A DNA stretch of 64,000 nt, from contig OX638368.1 of assembly GCA_951812925.1 (NCBI GenBank), positions 67,790,569 through 67,854,568 on the forward strand, read 5' to 3'. The position numbers and the translations under genes are program-made. Within the stretch, counting starts at the first letter, position 1; every line of letters starts with the position of its first letter. The DNA is from Calliopum simillimum. Lineage: Eukaryota > Arthropoda > Insecta > Diptera > Lauxaniidae. The notes under the pieces were generated by a model, which saw only the letters and a program-made list of their open reading frames with translations, was not told where the DNA came from and did not search any database. Below, in pieces: positions 44,533 through 55,510 of this stretch.

Positions 44533-44950
44533 AACGGTCCATTCAGTACGTCGAGTACGCCACGTCGTTTTTTTCGACTGACAGCTAAGTTAAAAATATG
44601 AGTTTATATCAAGTGTGACCCAATCAGTACGTCTCCGTCAACGCAACGTACAAAAGTTGCCCAACTCCCAACTTTCGACGTACGTCGTGTGATTTAACAA
44701 CCGTAAAATAAATTTATTTTCAATTTCATTTGTTGTTTTTTTTTTTTTTCTTTGTCGTTTTTGTTTTATTTTTTGAATAATATTGGAATAAAAAAAGTGT
44801 AAAATTAAAATTTGAAATTAATGTTATAAAAAGAATTGTGATGTTTTAATCCGTTTTGAAAGTATTCATTCGGCCAGGTTTCTCCGTCAAATGCGTCGCA
44901 GTCAGTTGAAAAAAACGACGAGACGTATTCGACGTACTGAATGGACCGTT
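44533..44950. mobile_element. MITE with AACGGTCCATTCAGTACGTC ends
   Basis: The TIRs AACGGTCCATTCAGTACGTC continue for about 50 bp with few mismatches (gtcgttttttt and actgac words shared). The 418-bp body is AT-rich with a T run near 44732. I could not define a target duplication. It lies just upstream of the putative host promoter. Confidence 0.7.
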
Positions 44951-45040
44951 CGCTTTAAGCACTTTCTGAGAAACGTATGGGAAAGCAACAACTAAAGTGC
45001 TAAATTCAACACATAAATGTGACTTGTAAATAAAAACACA

Positions 45041-45309
45041 ATGTTTCTATTTGAATCTGAATAATAGACTGATTTTATTTTCTTCAGTAAAAAATCTTAT
45101 GTTTAATTTTGATTTGTTTTACAGTTCATTTTGTTAACGTTAATTTGCTGACATAGCAACTGGAGATCTCTACTTATGTAGGGACTTATGCTGCAATATG
45201 AGTAGAGAGTCCCCGTTAAACAAAAGCAAGCAAAGCTATTGCGGGATTTATATTATTATAATTATATTGAGAAGGAGTCGCAATGTTGTGCTTAATAATC
45301 TACGTTACT
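45041..45309 (-). repeat. 3' LTR of the Gypsy element
   Basis: Same sequence as 51119-51387 except for three substitutions (for example gtaggg versus gttggg). On the minus strand it begins AGTAACGTAGATTATT, a start typical of Gypsy LTRs. Confidence 0.9.
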
Positions 45310-45400
45310 TCTCCGCCCTTCAGAACGATTCGTGTCCTCACGTACATTTTTTTAAATTGTTTCTTTTTTTTCGCATAATAACAATGATAGTATTATAAAA

Positions 45401-45553
45401 ATGGATAATAACAAAATTAGACTTATAGTATTATTATGTCTTTTCATATTATGCATGTTAATTTTTAATTCACTTATTGTTGTATTAGGAATTATAATCT
45501 TAGTTTTTATTTCATTTATAGATTGTGAAGATATCCTCTTGTTTAGTGAATGA
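45401..45553 (+). other. Plus-strand 50-codon hydrophobic open frame inside the Gypsy element
   Basis: From ATG 45401 to TGA it reads MDNNKIRLIVLLCLFILCML, then a second hydrophobic run, and ends CEDILLFSE. It would be a membrane peptide. It is antisense to the element and lies between env and the 3' LTR. It may be chance, since AT-rich DNA readily gives Ile/Leu/Phe codons. It is recorded because it is the only clean open frame in the element's untranslated end. Confidence 0.2.
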
Positions 45554-45616
45554 ACTCTTTAATTTGTAATTTGCACTTAAAAAAGTGTATTATGTTGTTG
45601 TTTTCAACAATTATAG

Positions 45617-46627
45617 TTAAATTGTTGCATATTTATAATATTTTTCTTCTAATAAAATTTTTTGGAACAATAATATTTGGTTTGTAAAAATTATTTCTTC
45701 ATTGTTGTTAAATTTAAAATTACATTTGGTATTATTTTGATTTAATAGATTGCGGATACAATTGTCTTGTAATTTAGCAATTTTTGCTTCTTTTTTTTGA
45801 AAAATCTCGTTTTGAGAATGTGTCAATTTGTAGTTTTCTTCAAAAATTAACTCGGTTTTATCGGACCTAGATGGAATCAAGACTATTTTAATAATAGGAA
45901 GAACTTTAAGTGAATTTGGAACTGAAAGGACAAAATACAGCATATTATCTCTTTGCCAGAGCGAAGTTTTTATAAGTTCAAACGTCTTAGAATCCATATT
46001 ATTAATTTTGTTGGTTTCTATTAATTTTGAGATTAGTATACCCACTCTGCTCAAAACTAGCCCCAGTTGAATGTCTTTTAAGTGCTCATAATATGTTTTA
46101 TTATTATATAGAAATACATCGGTAACAATCTTTTTAGTCAGTGCATTATGTTGTATGTTGGTAATATTCCTTAGTTCGTGAACAATTTTATTTTCATTAT
46201 TAACGTGTTGCAATATATTGTCTACGTCATCCTGTGTTAGGATTTCCGATTCTAATGCATTAAGTTTATTGAAAATTTTTTCTCGGTCTTCATCATCTAC
46301 TGTTCCAAAAAGAAATTTAAGTCCCCTTCCCACGATATTCATGAGCCCTCGCTTATGTCTAACCCGAAACAGATGTCTCTCTCCGTCCGCCAATTTTAAA
46401 TATTATGTTATTTGCTTTGTTTGAAGGAAAGTGTATTTTTTGTATTCTTCTTCTAATTGACTGTATCCTAGTTCTATTTCTGTTTTATTTATATTTATTA
46501 TGGTTTCGTCGTAACTAATTGGTCCTTCTAATGTACTCTGTTGCAAAATCATGTACCCTCTGTCACTGTTGATCTCCTGTATCTGTATTTGTTGAGCTGC
46601 TGCTGTTGCTATTAATGTTATCCACAA
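45617..46627 (-). pseudogene. Errantivirus-type envelope gene, interrupted
   Basis: Two consecutive segments in one frame (46627-46403 and 46393-45617) are separated by a single in-frame TAA near 46405. The second segment carries a furin-type site ending KRG followed by a conserved hydrophobic fusion-peptide-like stretch, as in insect Errantivirus Env. The start overlaps the end of integrase by about 65 bases. The C-terminal transmembrane part is missing, because the frame stops at 45617 about 310 bp before the LTR. Not functional. Confidence 0.8.
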
Positions 46628-47873
46628 AATTGTTATCAGGATTGTAATGCTCTCTCGTATTCCTGAAAATATTTGGTTGTATGAGTTTCTTTTGACGTTT
46701 GAAGTGAGATTTATATTTTCTAGATTTCCTATTTTTAAATTTTACAATATGGTGCTCACCATCTCTGTCAGTTGACATGATGTGCACCCGTCTGAATGGG
46801 TTTGATTTTTTATTTAACCTTTTTCTTGCCGTTTCAGCATCAACAAATCCTGTGTTGATTTCGAATTCTCTTCTATTTTTATTAAAGTTTTGTATTCTTC
46901 TTACTTTTTCTAACTGTGAGTTTTTTGATGCGCTAAACTTTTGAAAAAATATTTGATAAGGGCATTGACCAGTGGTGGTATGGGATAACGTGTGATTATA
47001 AGTAAAAATTGTTTGTTCTAATGCGTAGTGTTGTAATTCTTTGTCTTTCGTTGTATTTATGATTCTCATTTTCTCATTCAAAGTCTTATGGAGTCTTTCT
47101 ATATCTCCTATTCCTGTTTTTCCGGTGGTTATTTCCACTTGGATATTTAGACTTTTAAACCACTCTTGTAGGCTTAGATTTATTAGCCCAGCGTCTTGGT
47201 CTAATTTAATTGTCTTTGGCGGCCCCATTGAATTAAATATTTTTAGGAGTACTCGCTTTGCATCGAGCCAATTTGTATGGTTAAGTTTTTCCGCCATAGC
47301 ATATTTAGAGTGTACATCGATACATGTTAGATAGGATTCTTTGTCCCATTTCCAAATATCGATCACAAATTTTTCCCTTACCTCATGTTTAGGGGGTGTT
47401 ATTTTAAAGGGCATTCTGGTTGGGATGTGATCGTATTTGCACTCGTTGCAAATTTCGCAATTATTAATAATATTTGAAATTTCTGATATATAGTTGGGGT
47501 AATAATATTTCTTCCTAAATTGATTTTGAACTTTATCAATACCCTGGTGCAATCCTTCTAAATGGAGTTCTATGATTATTTGCTTGAAGCGATCGTAAGT
47601 TATTATGTCTTCTAAAATCTTTGTACACCTTTGAAGTTTATTCCCTCTGTTCTGCTTTATCAGTCTTGAGTAAACTGTTTGAAAAATTTTAATGTCATCG
47701 AAATTCTCAAAATAGACCGCACCCTTGATGCCAATTAAGCTTTTTAATATAAAATCTTTTGCAAAGTGTTCGGTCATATCAGTGTAGCATATGAGGTTTC
47801 GAGTATTTTTGAAAATTATTTTAAGTTTTTGAGAATTTGTATCGGATCTTTTAAAAACATAAGAGTTATTCAC
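46563..47873 (-). pseudogene. Gypsy integrase domain of pol
   Basis: The open frame of 436 codons begins just past a MITE insertion. It has the zinc-binding HHCC region (LHLEGLHQG with NNCEICNEC) and the catalytic core with Asp in FVIDIWKWDKES, Asp in IKLDQDAG and Glu in GDIERLHKTLNE, a DD35E arrangement. A basic C-terminus (FKNRKSRKYKSHFKRQKK) follows. The integrase portion itself is intact, but the MITE cuts it off from the upstream RT/RNase H. The start Met here is incidental. Confidence 0.9.
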
Positions 47874-48271
47874 GATCTTGAGTAACGAGCTGAGTAACAG
47901 GGTAAAAGTGCACTCAGTTACTCTGAATAGTGAGCATGCTCAATACTTTGCACGTATATTTGCTTTTTGTTTCTCAAAATAATTTTAGCTGACGAAAAAA
48001 AAAAAATTTTATTAATGAATATTTTGCTCTGATTCAAATTTTTATTTTTGATGAACGAAAATTGCCTCTCAATCATAAACAAGTTCAAACGTTTCTATAG
48101 AAATAGAAATGGTAAAAAAAAGGCAAAAGTGTAAGATTACTTTACACTAGAAAATAGCTTGACTAAAAGGGTAAAAGAGTAACAGAGTAACTTACTTATA
48201 TTTTGTTGTTGTGGTTGTGCACTGTTACCCTGTTACTCTATTACTCAGGACGTTACTCTAGATCGTGAATA
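47867..48271. mobile_element. MITE inserted in the Gypsy pol gene
   Basis: The ends TATTCACGATCTTGAGTAAC and complement (tattcacgatctagagtaac) enclose about 405 bp. Subterminal words gagtaacagggtaaaagtgc pair with gcactgttaccctgttact. It lies between RNase H and integrase, so it postdates the Gypsy insertion. The target duplication is ambiguous, because the terminal TATT/AATA may be partly host. Confidence 0.75.
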
Positions 48272-49694
48272 CCCCTATACTGTTTTCTAAACGTGTTAAG
48301 AGGTCTTTCGGAAATTGGTATAAAACTTGAACTGTCTTCGTCCGCTGAGTGAATTGTTGCTACGTTGGATTCAATATCGTTAAAAAAACAATTTTCGATT
48401 TTAACCCTAGACAAAGCGTCAGCTACAAGATTTTCTTTGCCGGGTATGTATTTTATATCAAAATCATACTCGTTCAGCCGTATTTTCCATCTTTGTAGCT
48501 TTGCATTTGGCTCCTTCAAGTTATGGAGCCACTGAAGTGGTTTGTGATCACTATTGATTACAAACTTTCGCCCGTATAAGTATGGCCGGAAATATTTTGT
48601 TGACCATACTACCGCGAGAAGTTCCTTTTCAATTACCGAGTAGTTTATCTCATGTTCATTGAGAGTTCTACTGGCAAAACATATAGGATGGTGGTCTTGA
48701 CTGAGTACTGCACCGAGTGCAAAGTCGGATGCATCGGTGGTCAATGTGAAAGTTTTTGTATAGTAGGGGTATTTTAATAATGGGTCATTGATTATTAAAG
48801 TTTTAATGGTCTCCACTGCTTTGACATATTCATTGTCTTGGTGGGTTACTTTGTTTTCCGCTTTCAAGCATTTTGTCAGGGGCTTGGTTATTTGGGCAAA
48901 ATTCCTCATGAATTTTCTGTAAAAACCTGCCATGCCTAAAAATTGTTTGATCTCTTTTTGAGTCCTTGGCAATGGGAAGTTAACGATTGCATTTAATTTG
49001 TTAGGGTTCGGCTTGATCCCTTCGGGCGTAACGATGTGCCCCAAAAATTCCGTTTCCTTTCGGAGGAACTCGCATTTATCGAGTTGAAGCTTAAGATTTG
49101 CATTCTTAAGTTTTTTCATAACATTATTTAAATCATGTGTTCTTTGAGGGAAGTGCTTAATATTATTATGTCGTCTAGGTAAACCATGCATTCCCTTCCT
49201 ACTAAGTCTCCTAGTACTGAGTTCATCAGGCGTTGAAAAGTTGCAGGGGCGTTCTTAAGCCCAAAGGGCATGCGAACGAATTCGAAGTGCCCCTGTTGCG
49301 TAGAAAATGCTGTTTTAGTACGACTTTCCTCATCTACTTCCACTTGGTGGAAACCCTTAGCCAAGTCTAAGGTAGTGAAGTATAAGGATCGCCCTAATTT
49401 GTCTATGATGTCATCCATATTTGGAATGGGGTATCTGTCGTCCACTGTGACATCATTTAATTTCCTATAATCGATGACTATTCTCCATTTTTGTATTTTG
49501 GAGGCATCGATTTTTTTGGGCACTACCCATAAAGGGGCGGAATATGGCGATTGACTATGTCTAATAATGCCTTGTTGTAGCATTTGTTTAATCTGACTAT
49601 TAACTTCCTCTTTGTGTATGTGAGGATAGCGGTATAATTTTGTAAATATGTATAGGGTATTCATGTTTTGTTTTGATTTTATGTTTGATTTCAT
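48253..49694 (-). pseudogene. Gypsy reverse transcriptase and RNase H, frameshifted
   Basis: Frame one (49694-49128) carries [34 protein letters not shown] and the catalytic [10 protein letters not shown]. The continuation is in frame two from about 49191, with [14 protein letters not shown], then the RNase H motifs [37 protein letters not shown] and DALSRV. A one-base shift near 49135 separates them. Catalytic residues are otherwise present. Confidence 0.9.
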
Positions 49695-49722
49695 TTGTAA
49701 ATGTTAGATTTTTCTCATCTGA

Positions 49723-50160
49723 TTAAAATAATTCTTGGTAAGTATTTAGCAATTTGTTTAATTCTAGTTTTTCTTCGTTATTTAAATGATCTGTTCGAAT
49801 CTTATTTTTTTGTTCCTCGGTGCCTATATCATTATTTCTTTTAAGCGAAAAGTTGTAAATTTCTTCCTTCTTTGAAGGTTTTATGTTAAAACTTTTGTTA
49901 TTTAATTCAATTATGTTATTTTTCAAGTCTAATTTTGCATTTAGGACTTTGAGGATGTCGAATCCAACAAGACCATCATAACTATCTGAGAAATTGTAAA
50001 GGAAAAATTTTAAATTACCATCTACTAACGATGGTTCGTAAAGGTATTGAACTGTATCAAGCACTACACCACCGCTTACTGTTTTTACTTGGATCATTAG
50101 GATTAATAATGCTTATTGAGGAACCTGAATCGATTAGTAGGTTTAACTTGTAATTGCCAG
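49723..50160 (-). pseudogene. Gypsy protease and linker to RT
   Basis: LLIDSGSSISI, the aspartic protease signature, is readable on the minus strand near 50100-50150. The downstream frame (50097-49723) contains the second part, DGLVGFDILKVLNAKLDL, in a frame shifted by one. The end, LNKLLNTYQELF, precedes a stop and another shift into the RT. This is a retroviral-type protease of about 110 residues. Confidence 0.8.
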
Positions 50161-50163
50161 AAC

Positions 50164-51012
50164 CTAATTCAAAGGAGGGTAATTGGGTCCCGAGGCATGT
50201 GTATGAAAATTTTTGTCTACTGCCATTGGCGTTGGCACGCCGTATCTCCTAATCCTAGACTGGTTGGAGTTGTATTCTCTTGTCCTATTAAAAGAACTGT
50301 TATTATTTTGTGGATGAAATCCGTTTGTTTGCTGTGAGGGAGCAAAGGGTAATTGATTTTGAGGTTGTGGTTGTTGGTTGTATTGTGGATAGGAAGTATT
50401 TGGGTTGTTTACATTGGGGTTCATATTTAGTCTATATGATCGCGGATTTGGGTTATCAAAAAGTCCTTCTTCCGTTAGGATCTTAAACGCGTCGGATAGA
50501 TTCGTAACAGCGTTTGCGTTAAGAGTTGCAGTTACGTAATTCGGAACTTACTTTTTAAATATTTGTAATGCCATTTTATTGGCCTCACTCTCAAAAAATG
50601 ATTTTTCACTTGTATTAACAATTCTAAGATTTATGGTGTCCTTAAAATTACACAATGCTGAATTAATTTCATGATATAAATTTTTAATATTACCTCTGAA
50701 TTTGATTTTCTCCATGTTGACAATTAGTGTGCCCGGCGGTATGTGTTCTTCAAATTCATTGATGAGGCTTTCCTTTAGGGTTTTCCAATCAGCTGGTTAG
50801 TCTCTTCGTACAATGTCCAACGCTGGCCATTGTAATGTCCTCAAAATGTAGTTATAAAACAGTGTTTTGTCGCTTTGCGGCATTGTGTTGATCTCCGGCA
50901 GAATAGATTCAATGCTCTGAATATAGAGAGCCAGTTGATACTTTTGTCCAGCAAAGGGTAACAATGATTTTAAGTTTAGAATTATAAAATCCCTTTTATC
51001 TTTATCCGCCAT
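50164..51012 (-). pseudogene. Gypsy gag, interrupted by stops
   Basis: Starts MADKDKRDFIILNLKSLLPF. The frame continues through PALDIVRRD to a TAG near 50797, then FEEHIPPGTLIVNMEKIKF and another stop near 50548, and then an Asn/Gln/Pro-rich tail (PQYNQQPQPQNQLPFAPSQQ). No CCHC knuckle is apparent. The layout fits gag of 17.6/297-like elements. Confidence 0.8.
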
Positions 51013-51118
51013 GGTAATTATTAGTTATTCGAATTTATTTGACTGCTCTTTGTGCAGTTAAACTTGTGTGTTAAACTTTGATTAATTCAACCTAAAAACA
51101 ACAGAACGTGGTTCTTTT

Positions 51119-51387
51119 ATGTTTCTATTTGAATCTGAATAATAGACTGATTTTATTTTCTTCAGTAAAAAATCTTATGTTTAATTTTGATTTGTTTTAC
51201 AGTTCATTTTGTTAACGTTAATTTGCTGACATAGCAACTGGAGATCTCTACTTATGTTGGGACTTATGCTGCAATATGAGTAGAGAGTCCCCGTTAAACA
51301 AAAGCAAGCAAAGCTATTGCGGGATTTATATTATTATAATTATATTGAGAAGGAGTCACAATGTTGTGCTAAATAATCTACGTTACT
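51119..51387 (-). repeat. 5' LTR of the Gypsy element
   Basis: Begins on the minus strand at 51387 with AGTAACGTAGATTATT and ends at AACAT (51119). An A-rich leader follows to gag. No tRNA primer-binding site could be recognised immediately downstream. Confidence 0.85.
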
Positions 51388-51440
51388 TGTGAGTATGTAA
51401 TAATTAAGCAGAAAAAAATACTGGACTCTCCATTATAGAT

Positions 51441-51652
51441 AAGGCTAAAAATGTGCATATGTCACCCGGAAACGTACAGAAAGTTTGCAGAGGGGAAGGT
51501 TTTCAAACATATAAAGTACTACTGGCACCAAATAGGAACAATATGCAAAACACAGCTGCTAAAACTCGTTCACGAAAGCTCTACGACCGTTTTTACACCG
51601 CACTATGGGAAATTTTAACAAGTTTTCTCAAATATAAAGAATTGAGCTGAAT
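51441..51652 (+). pseudogene. Tc1/mariner-superfamily transposase fragment (linker region)
   Basis: The plus-strand frame reads NVQKVCRGEGFQTYKVLLAP, NRNNMQNTAAKTRSRKLYDR. The KxYK...PNR...Q...AKxRxRKLY pattern is the stretch just before the first catalytic Asp in one insect Tc1/mariner-like lineage. The catalytic part is absent. A related fragment with the C-terminal half is at 59390-59706. Recognition is by pattern only. Confidence 0.45.
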
Positions 51653-51793
51653 TTCTAGGAGTGTAGATAACATCATATTTTAAAATTGGTCAAATTGGAC
51701 AACTGTCATGCCTCTTTTTCAACCTCTTTTCAAAGAAATTATTATGAAACATTTTTTTTTTTTTTGGTATGGTATATTCATGTTTTCCAAGTA

Positions 51794-54280
51794 TATGGAC
51801 ACGGCCACCGTTGGCAACGTTACGTTCGCACGCACATTTTTGCCCATATCACTTTGAAAAATAATCAAACATCATGATATCTTAAGTGCATGTAATAAGG
51901 CTCCCTAAGGCCATTATTTCGGTGGCACTCAAAAGCGGCCAAAAAAATAGCGGCCAACAAAAAGGGGCCAAAAAATAGCGGCCAAATAAAAAAGGGGCCA
52001 AATATAAAAAGGGGCCAAAAAATAGCGGCCAAATAATAAAGGGGCCAAATATAAAAAGGGGCCAAAAAAAGGGGCCAAAAAAAGCGGCCAAAGGAAAAAA
52101 GAGGCCAAAAATGGTTAAAGTGTTAAATTATCATTATTTTGTTAAAAATCAAAGACATTAGGTAAAATAGTAAAGTAAATTGACAAATTGTGTAACTGAT
52201 ATCGAGAAGCTGACATTCGCCTCAAGACTGTAGTTTCTGGATTTGAACCCAAATGGGGAACTGAAGATCTCACTCATGCTGAAATTTACGAATGCTTAAC
52301 TAATGTCAGCAATCACATTCACTATAATTAACTTCATTGTACTTTTTAACTAACTTTTTCCATGTATTATTTACACAATTTGTCAATTTACTTTACTATT
52401 TTACCTAATGTCTTTGATTTTTAATAAAATAATGATTATTCAATACTTTAACCATTTTTGGCCTCTTTTTTCCTTTGGTCGCTTTTTTTTGGCCGCTATT
52501 TTTTGGCCCCTTTTTTGGCCGCTATTTTTTGGCCCCTTTTTGTATTTGGCCCTTTTTTTCTTTGGGCGCTTTTTTTTGGCCGCTATTTTTTGGCCGCTTT
52601 TTTTTGGCCGCTATTTTTTGGCCGCTTTTGAGTGGAACCCATTATTTCATAGGAACAAAGTTGTTGTCTATCGCTTATGGCTTTGGAGTTATAAGAGTTT
52701 AAGTGCCGTTGGGAACGTTAATTTTTTTTGCAAGCGATTTTTGAGGTCAGTGCACATTTTCTAAAAAGTCTGCGAATCTAGTAATGTATTTTCCCGAACA
52801 TCTTCTATAATTTGAAGGTAAAAGATCAAAGTTATGATTGAACTTAAAATTGTGCAGAAAAATTATTTTTGGTGGATTTATAGACGTTAAAGCAACGTTG
52901 GTTACGTTATGCAAAAGCGTTGGGAACGTTATGCTTATGAATTTTCATAAATAAATTGAGAGCAAATGCAGCCAAACAGTCCAAACATCCATAAAGATGA
53001 AAATATGTGAATATTTCATTCCTTGGAAGGTTCCCATTTACACTACATTACAATTTTTTTGCTCCAAGACCTTGATGCATATTTTTTTGAAATTACGATT
53101 TCTCCCAAAAGGATAAAGCTATCTACACGAAACTTGATACATATAATAGCCATTTTCTGATCAGGATTAAAATTGAGCGTGATCGGTTAATGTTCACGCC
53201 TACCTCCCATATATGCTATTTAAAACATTGTATGGGAAGTAGGCGTGAAGATTAACCGATAACGTCCAATTTTAGTCTCAGGCAGCTTAGTGATATTGTC
53301 GTTATCTGTACCAAATTTCATGCATCTAGCTAAATTCGTATGGCCGCCAGTCTGGGTTCAACAAAAAAATGAAATCGATAATACATTTTTTTCTGGTTTT
53401 TTCAGATTTTTATGTTGAGCCCTGACAGGTGGCCGCACGGATTAAGCTAGATGCATGAAATTTGGTACATGTAACAAGAATATTACTAGGTTGTTTCGGA
53501 AGCTTCAAAAAGCTTGTAAGGAACGAAATATTTGTGATATCCTATGCACTTGGATAGATCTCAAAATAGCAATTAGCGTGATTTATGTCCATAACTTCCT
53601 CTTCAATCCCCCAGTTCTTATTGGTTGATTTAAATTATTGTAAGGAATTTCTATCCCTTTCAACACAGCTCATCGCGTGGATTCAGAAGAAATTTTAGTA
53701 GAAAAATATAACTTATGATTTTTGATTAAAAAATGTTGGGAACGTTATACATATTTAGTGTCTATGTTCACCATGGTAGATACTTTATTTAGGTAATTTT
53801 AAAATGGATTCAGAAACTAGACTGAAAATACTAGAAAAGGGTGATTGCATTTTAATATTTTACCCACTAACTTCCGCTACAAGAAACTTCTTAATATATT
53901 TCGTTGGTAACGTTATGTTTTTTTTGCGGTAGAATTCATCGCCAGCAATTATGCACAAGCAACTGATTTTCCTTCAAAATATCAATGTAAATCCCTAATT
54001 TCAAACATTTTTTCTCTGAAGAAAACAAAATTGCATTGATGCAATAAAAATAAAGCAAATTTTTACCTTCTTTTCGGGACTTGTTTTTCTGGCATTTTTT
54101 TTTTCTTTTCACAAGCAAGAGTAAGTTTTTATGAAAAAAGCACCCCTAAATCAACTTATATACTTGAAAATGGTATTTTTGACAGCATTAGCTGTAAACT
54201 TATGAAATATGGGCAAATGAGTGGGAGATTTAAAGAGAAAAAAAAGTTGTATAGCTTCGTCTTACGTGGCCGTGCCCATA
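51794..54280. mobile_element. Putative 2.5-kb TIR element with recurrent AACGTT motifs
   Basis: The ends tatggacacggccacc (51794-51809) and, in complement, tatgggcacggccacg (54265-54280) match at 14 of 16 positions. Inside, variants of gttgggaacgttatg recur near 51812, 52707, 52890, 52917, 53734 and 53903. No transposase was seen. The middle is occupied by a palindromic minisatellite. Termini this short leave the boundaries uncertain. Confidence 0.45.
51905..52645. repeat. Palindromic GGCC minisatellite
   Basis: The left arm 51930-52115 is a run of ggccaaaaaatagc and ggggccaaatataaaa units. The right arm 52455-52640 is its reverse complement. Inner unique arms (caaagacattaggtaaaata and complement) flank a loop at about 52200-52370. 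Open frames such as repeated FWPLFIFGP are products of the repeat. The loop holds ggttcaaatcc on the minus strand, a perfect B-box-like word. Confidence 0.75.
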
Positions 54281-54409
54281 CACATACACACAAATGTACA
54301 TATATTAACAATATCAGTAAAATTACAGAGATCTAAAAGCTTACTATATTAAAAACTAATTTTTTCGAACATTACATAAACTGAGCTAATTTAAAAACAT
54401 AAGAAAACA

Positions 54410-54815
54410 TTATAAATTCATAAATAAAACATATATTAAAAGCTCGAAATTTTCCAATATATTCTCGAACTTTGCGTCTATTAACGTACTAATATCATTA
54501 CTTTCTGCTTCATCTTCATTTTCTATTAGTTTGCTTAAGCTATCTTCCATATTATTTTCAACGCAACTTAATAAATTTATGACTTCTAGTGTAAGTAGCG
54601 CTCGCTTTCGTTCTTTTATCCGTTTACCTAAAGAAATGCTGGAAATGACGGTATCTGAGGCATTCAAAGTTCTATGAAAAACGTCAGAAAGATTTATTGT
54701 TTTGTCACATTTGCGAGCGTGATGCAGTCTATCTAATTTAAAAATTTTATTCCGACACTCATCTGCGTATTTTCCAAAGTATCCTACCGGAAGTGCCATA
54801 TTTTGAATAATTTCC
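54410..54815 (-). pseudogene. Unidentified reading frame, 3' part, split by the Harbinger insertion
   Basis: This minus-strand frame (KEIIQN then MALPVGYFGKYADECRNKIF and SDVFHRTLNASDTVISSISL) runs about 135 codons, with acidic content near its end (ESNDISTLIDAKF). Protein-like composition suggests it was once coding. Its upstream neighbour across the Harbinger element is at 58511-58850. The TTA target duplication joins them one base out of frame. I do not recognise the family; it may be an uncharacterised gene or another transposon protein. Confidence 0.4.
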
Positions 54816-55510
54816 TTAGTCTGGATTTACATTAGGAAATTTTTTTGAGAAATTCTTTCAGCTTGTTAGCAAGAGGGGAAAAATGTAAAGAGAAGAGTAC
54901 ACAGTTTGCCGTACTCGGAAATACTCTTTTGTTCTGTTCGCTATTGGAAACTTTTTGATATTGCTTTTTATTTTCATTCGTTTGTCGTTTGACATATTGC
55001 TGATGACAATAAATTTTAAAAAATAGAGTTTTTTTAAATAGAAAATTTAGAAAAATATTAAAAATTAATTCATCGTAAAACGACAAGATTGGTGTTGGTA
55101 ATATAACTCCACGAGTGGCCAAATAATTCCTTGAACCTTTTGGAGATTTGAAAAGCTATTGGGGTAGCTCCAAACCAAAAAGGAAAAAATTAGAATTCGC
55201 TCCACCTGTGAAGTGCATCTCCAAACTATGTATCATCAGTAAGTTTTATTTGTTCTAATATTATATGTAGTAGGGGAGCCCAATAAGAGGTTTTGGGATT
55301 TGCGACTTTTCTTATTTATCAAAATCCATTCATTTTAATTTTGAAGTCCGGGTGCCTAGTGCTTACGTTCCACCAACCAGGTATTTTTTACCTAGTTCTG
55401 GCAAATATAACCTACGCGCAAAATCGTAGGACAGAAGTTTGTTGAGCTCGCTAATTTTACATAATACATTTTTTTCAGCTCCATAAAAATACCAGACATA
55501 AGGATCAACA

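Larger units (their letters stand above)
45041..51387 (-). mobile_element. Gypsy LTR retrotransposon (Errantivirus type), degenerate
   Basis: Two LTRs of about 270 bp flank, on the minus strand, gag, protease, RT, RNase H, integrase and an env-like frame. This order and the Env with a furin-type site define Errantivirus-like Gypsy elements of insects. A purine tract GAAGGGCGGAG abuts the 3' LTR. The LTRs differ at three of about 270 positions, implying a fairly recent insertion. Yet gag, pol and env all have stops or frameshifts, and a MITE sits in pol. No clear 4-bp target duplication was found. Confidence 0.9.

Noticed and set aside
45041..51387. Target-site duplication for the Gypsy element
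   Set aside because: Flanks are caca and tgtg, which are inverted and not direct, so no duplication is claimed.
51882..52091. Hydrophobic frames rich in FWPLF and FGPF
   Set aside because: Direct translation of the ggccaaaa minisatellite.
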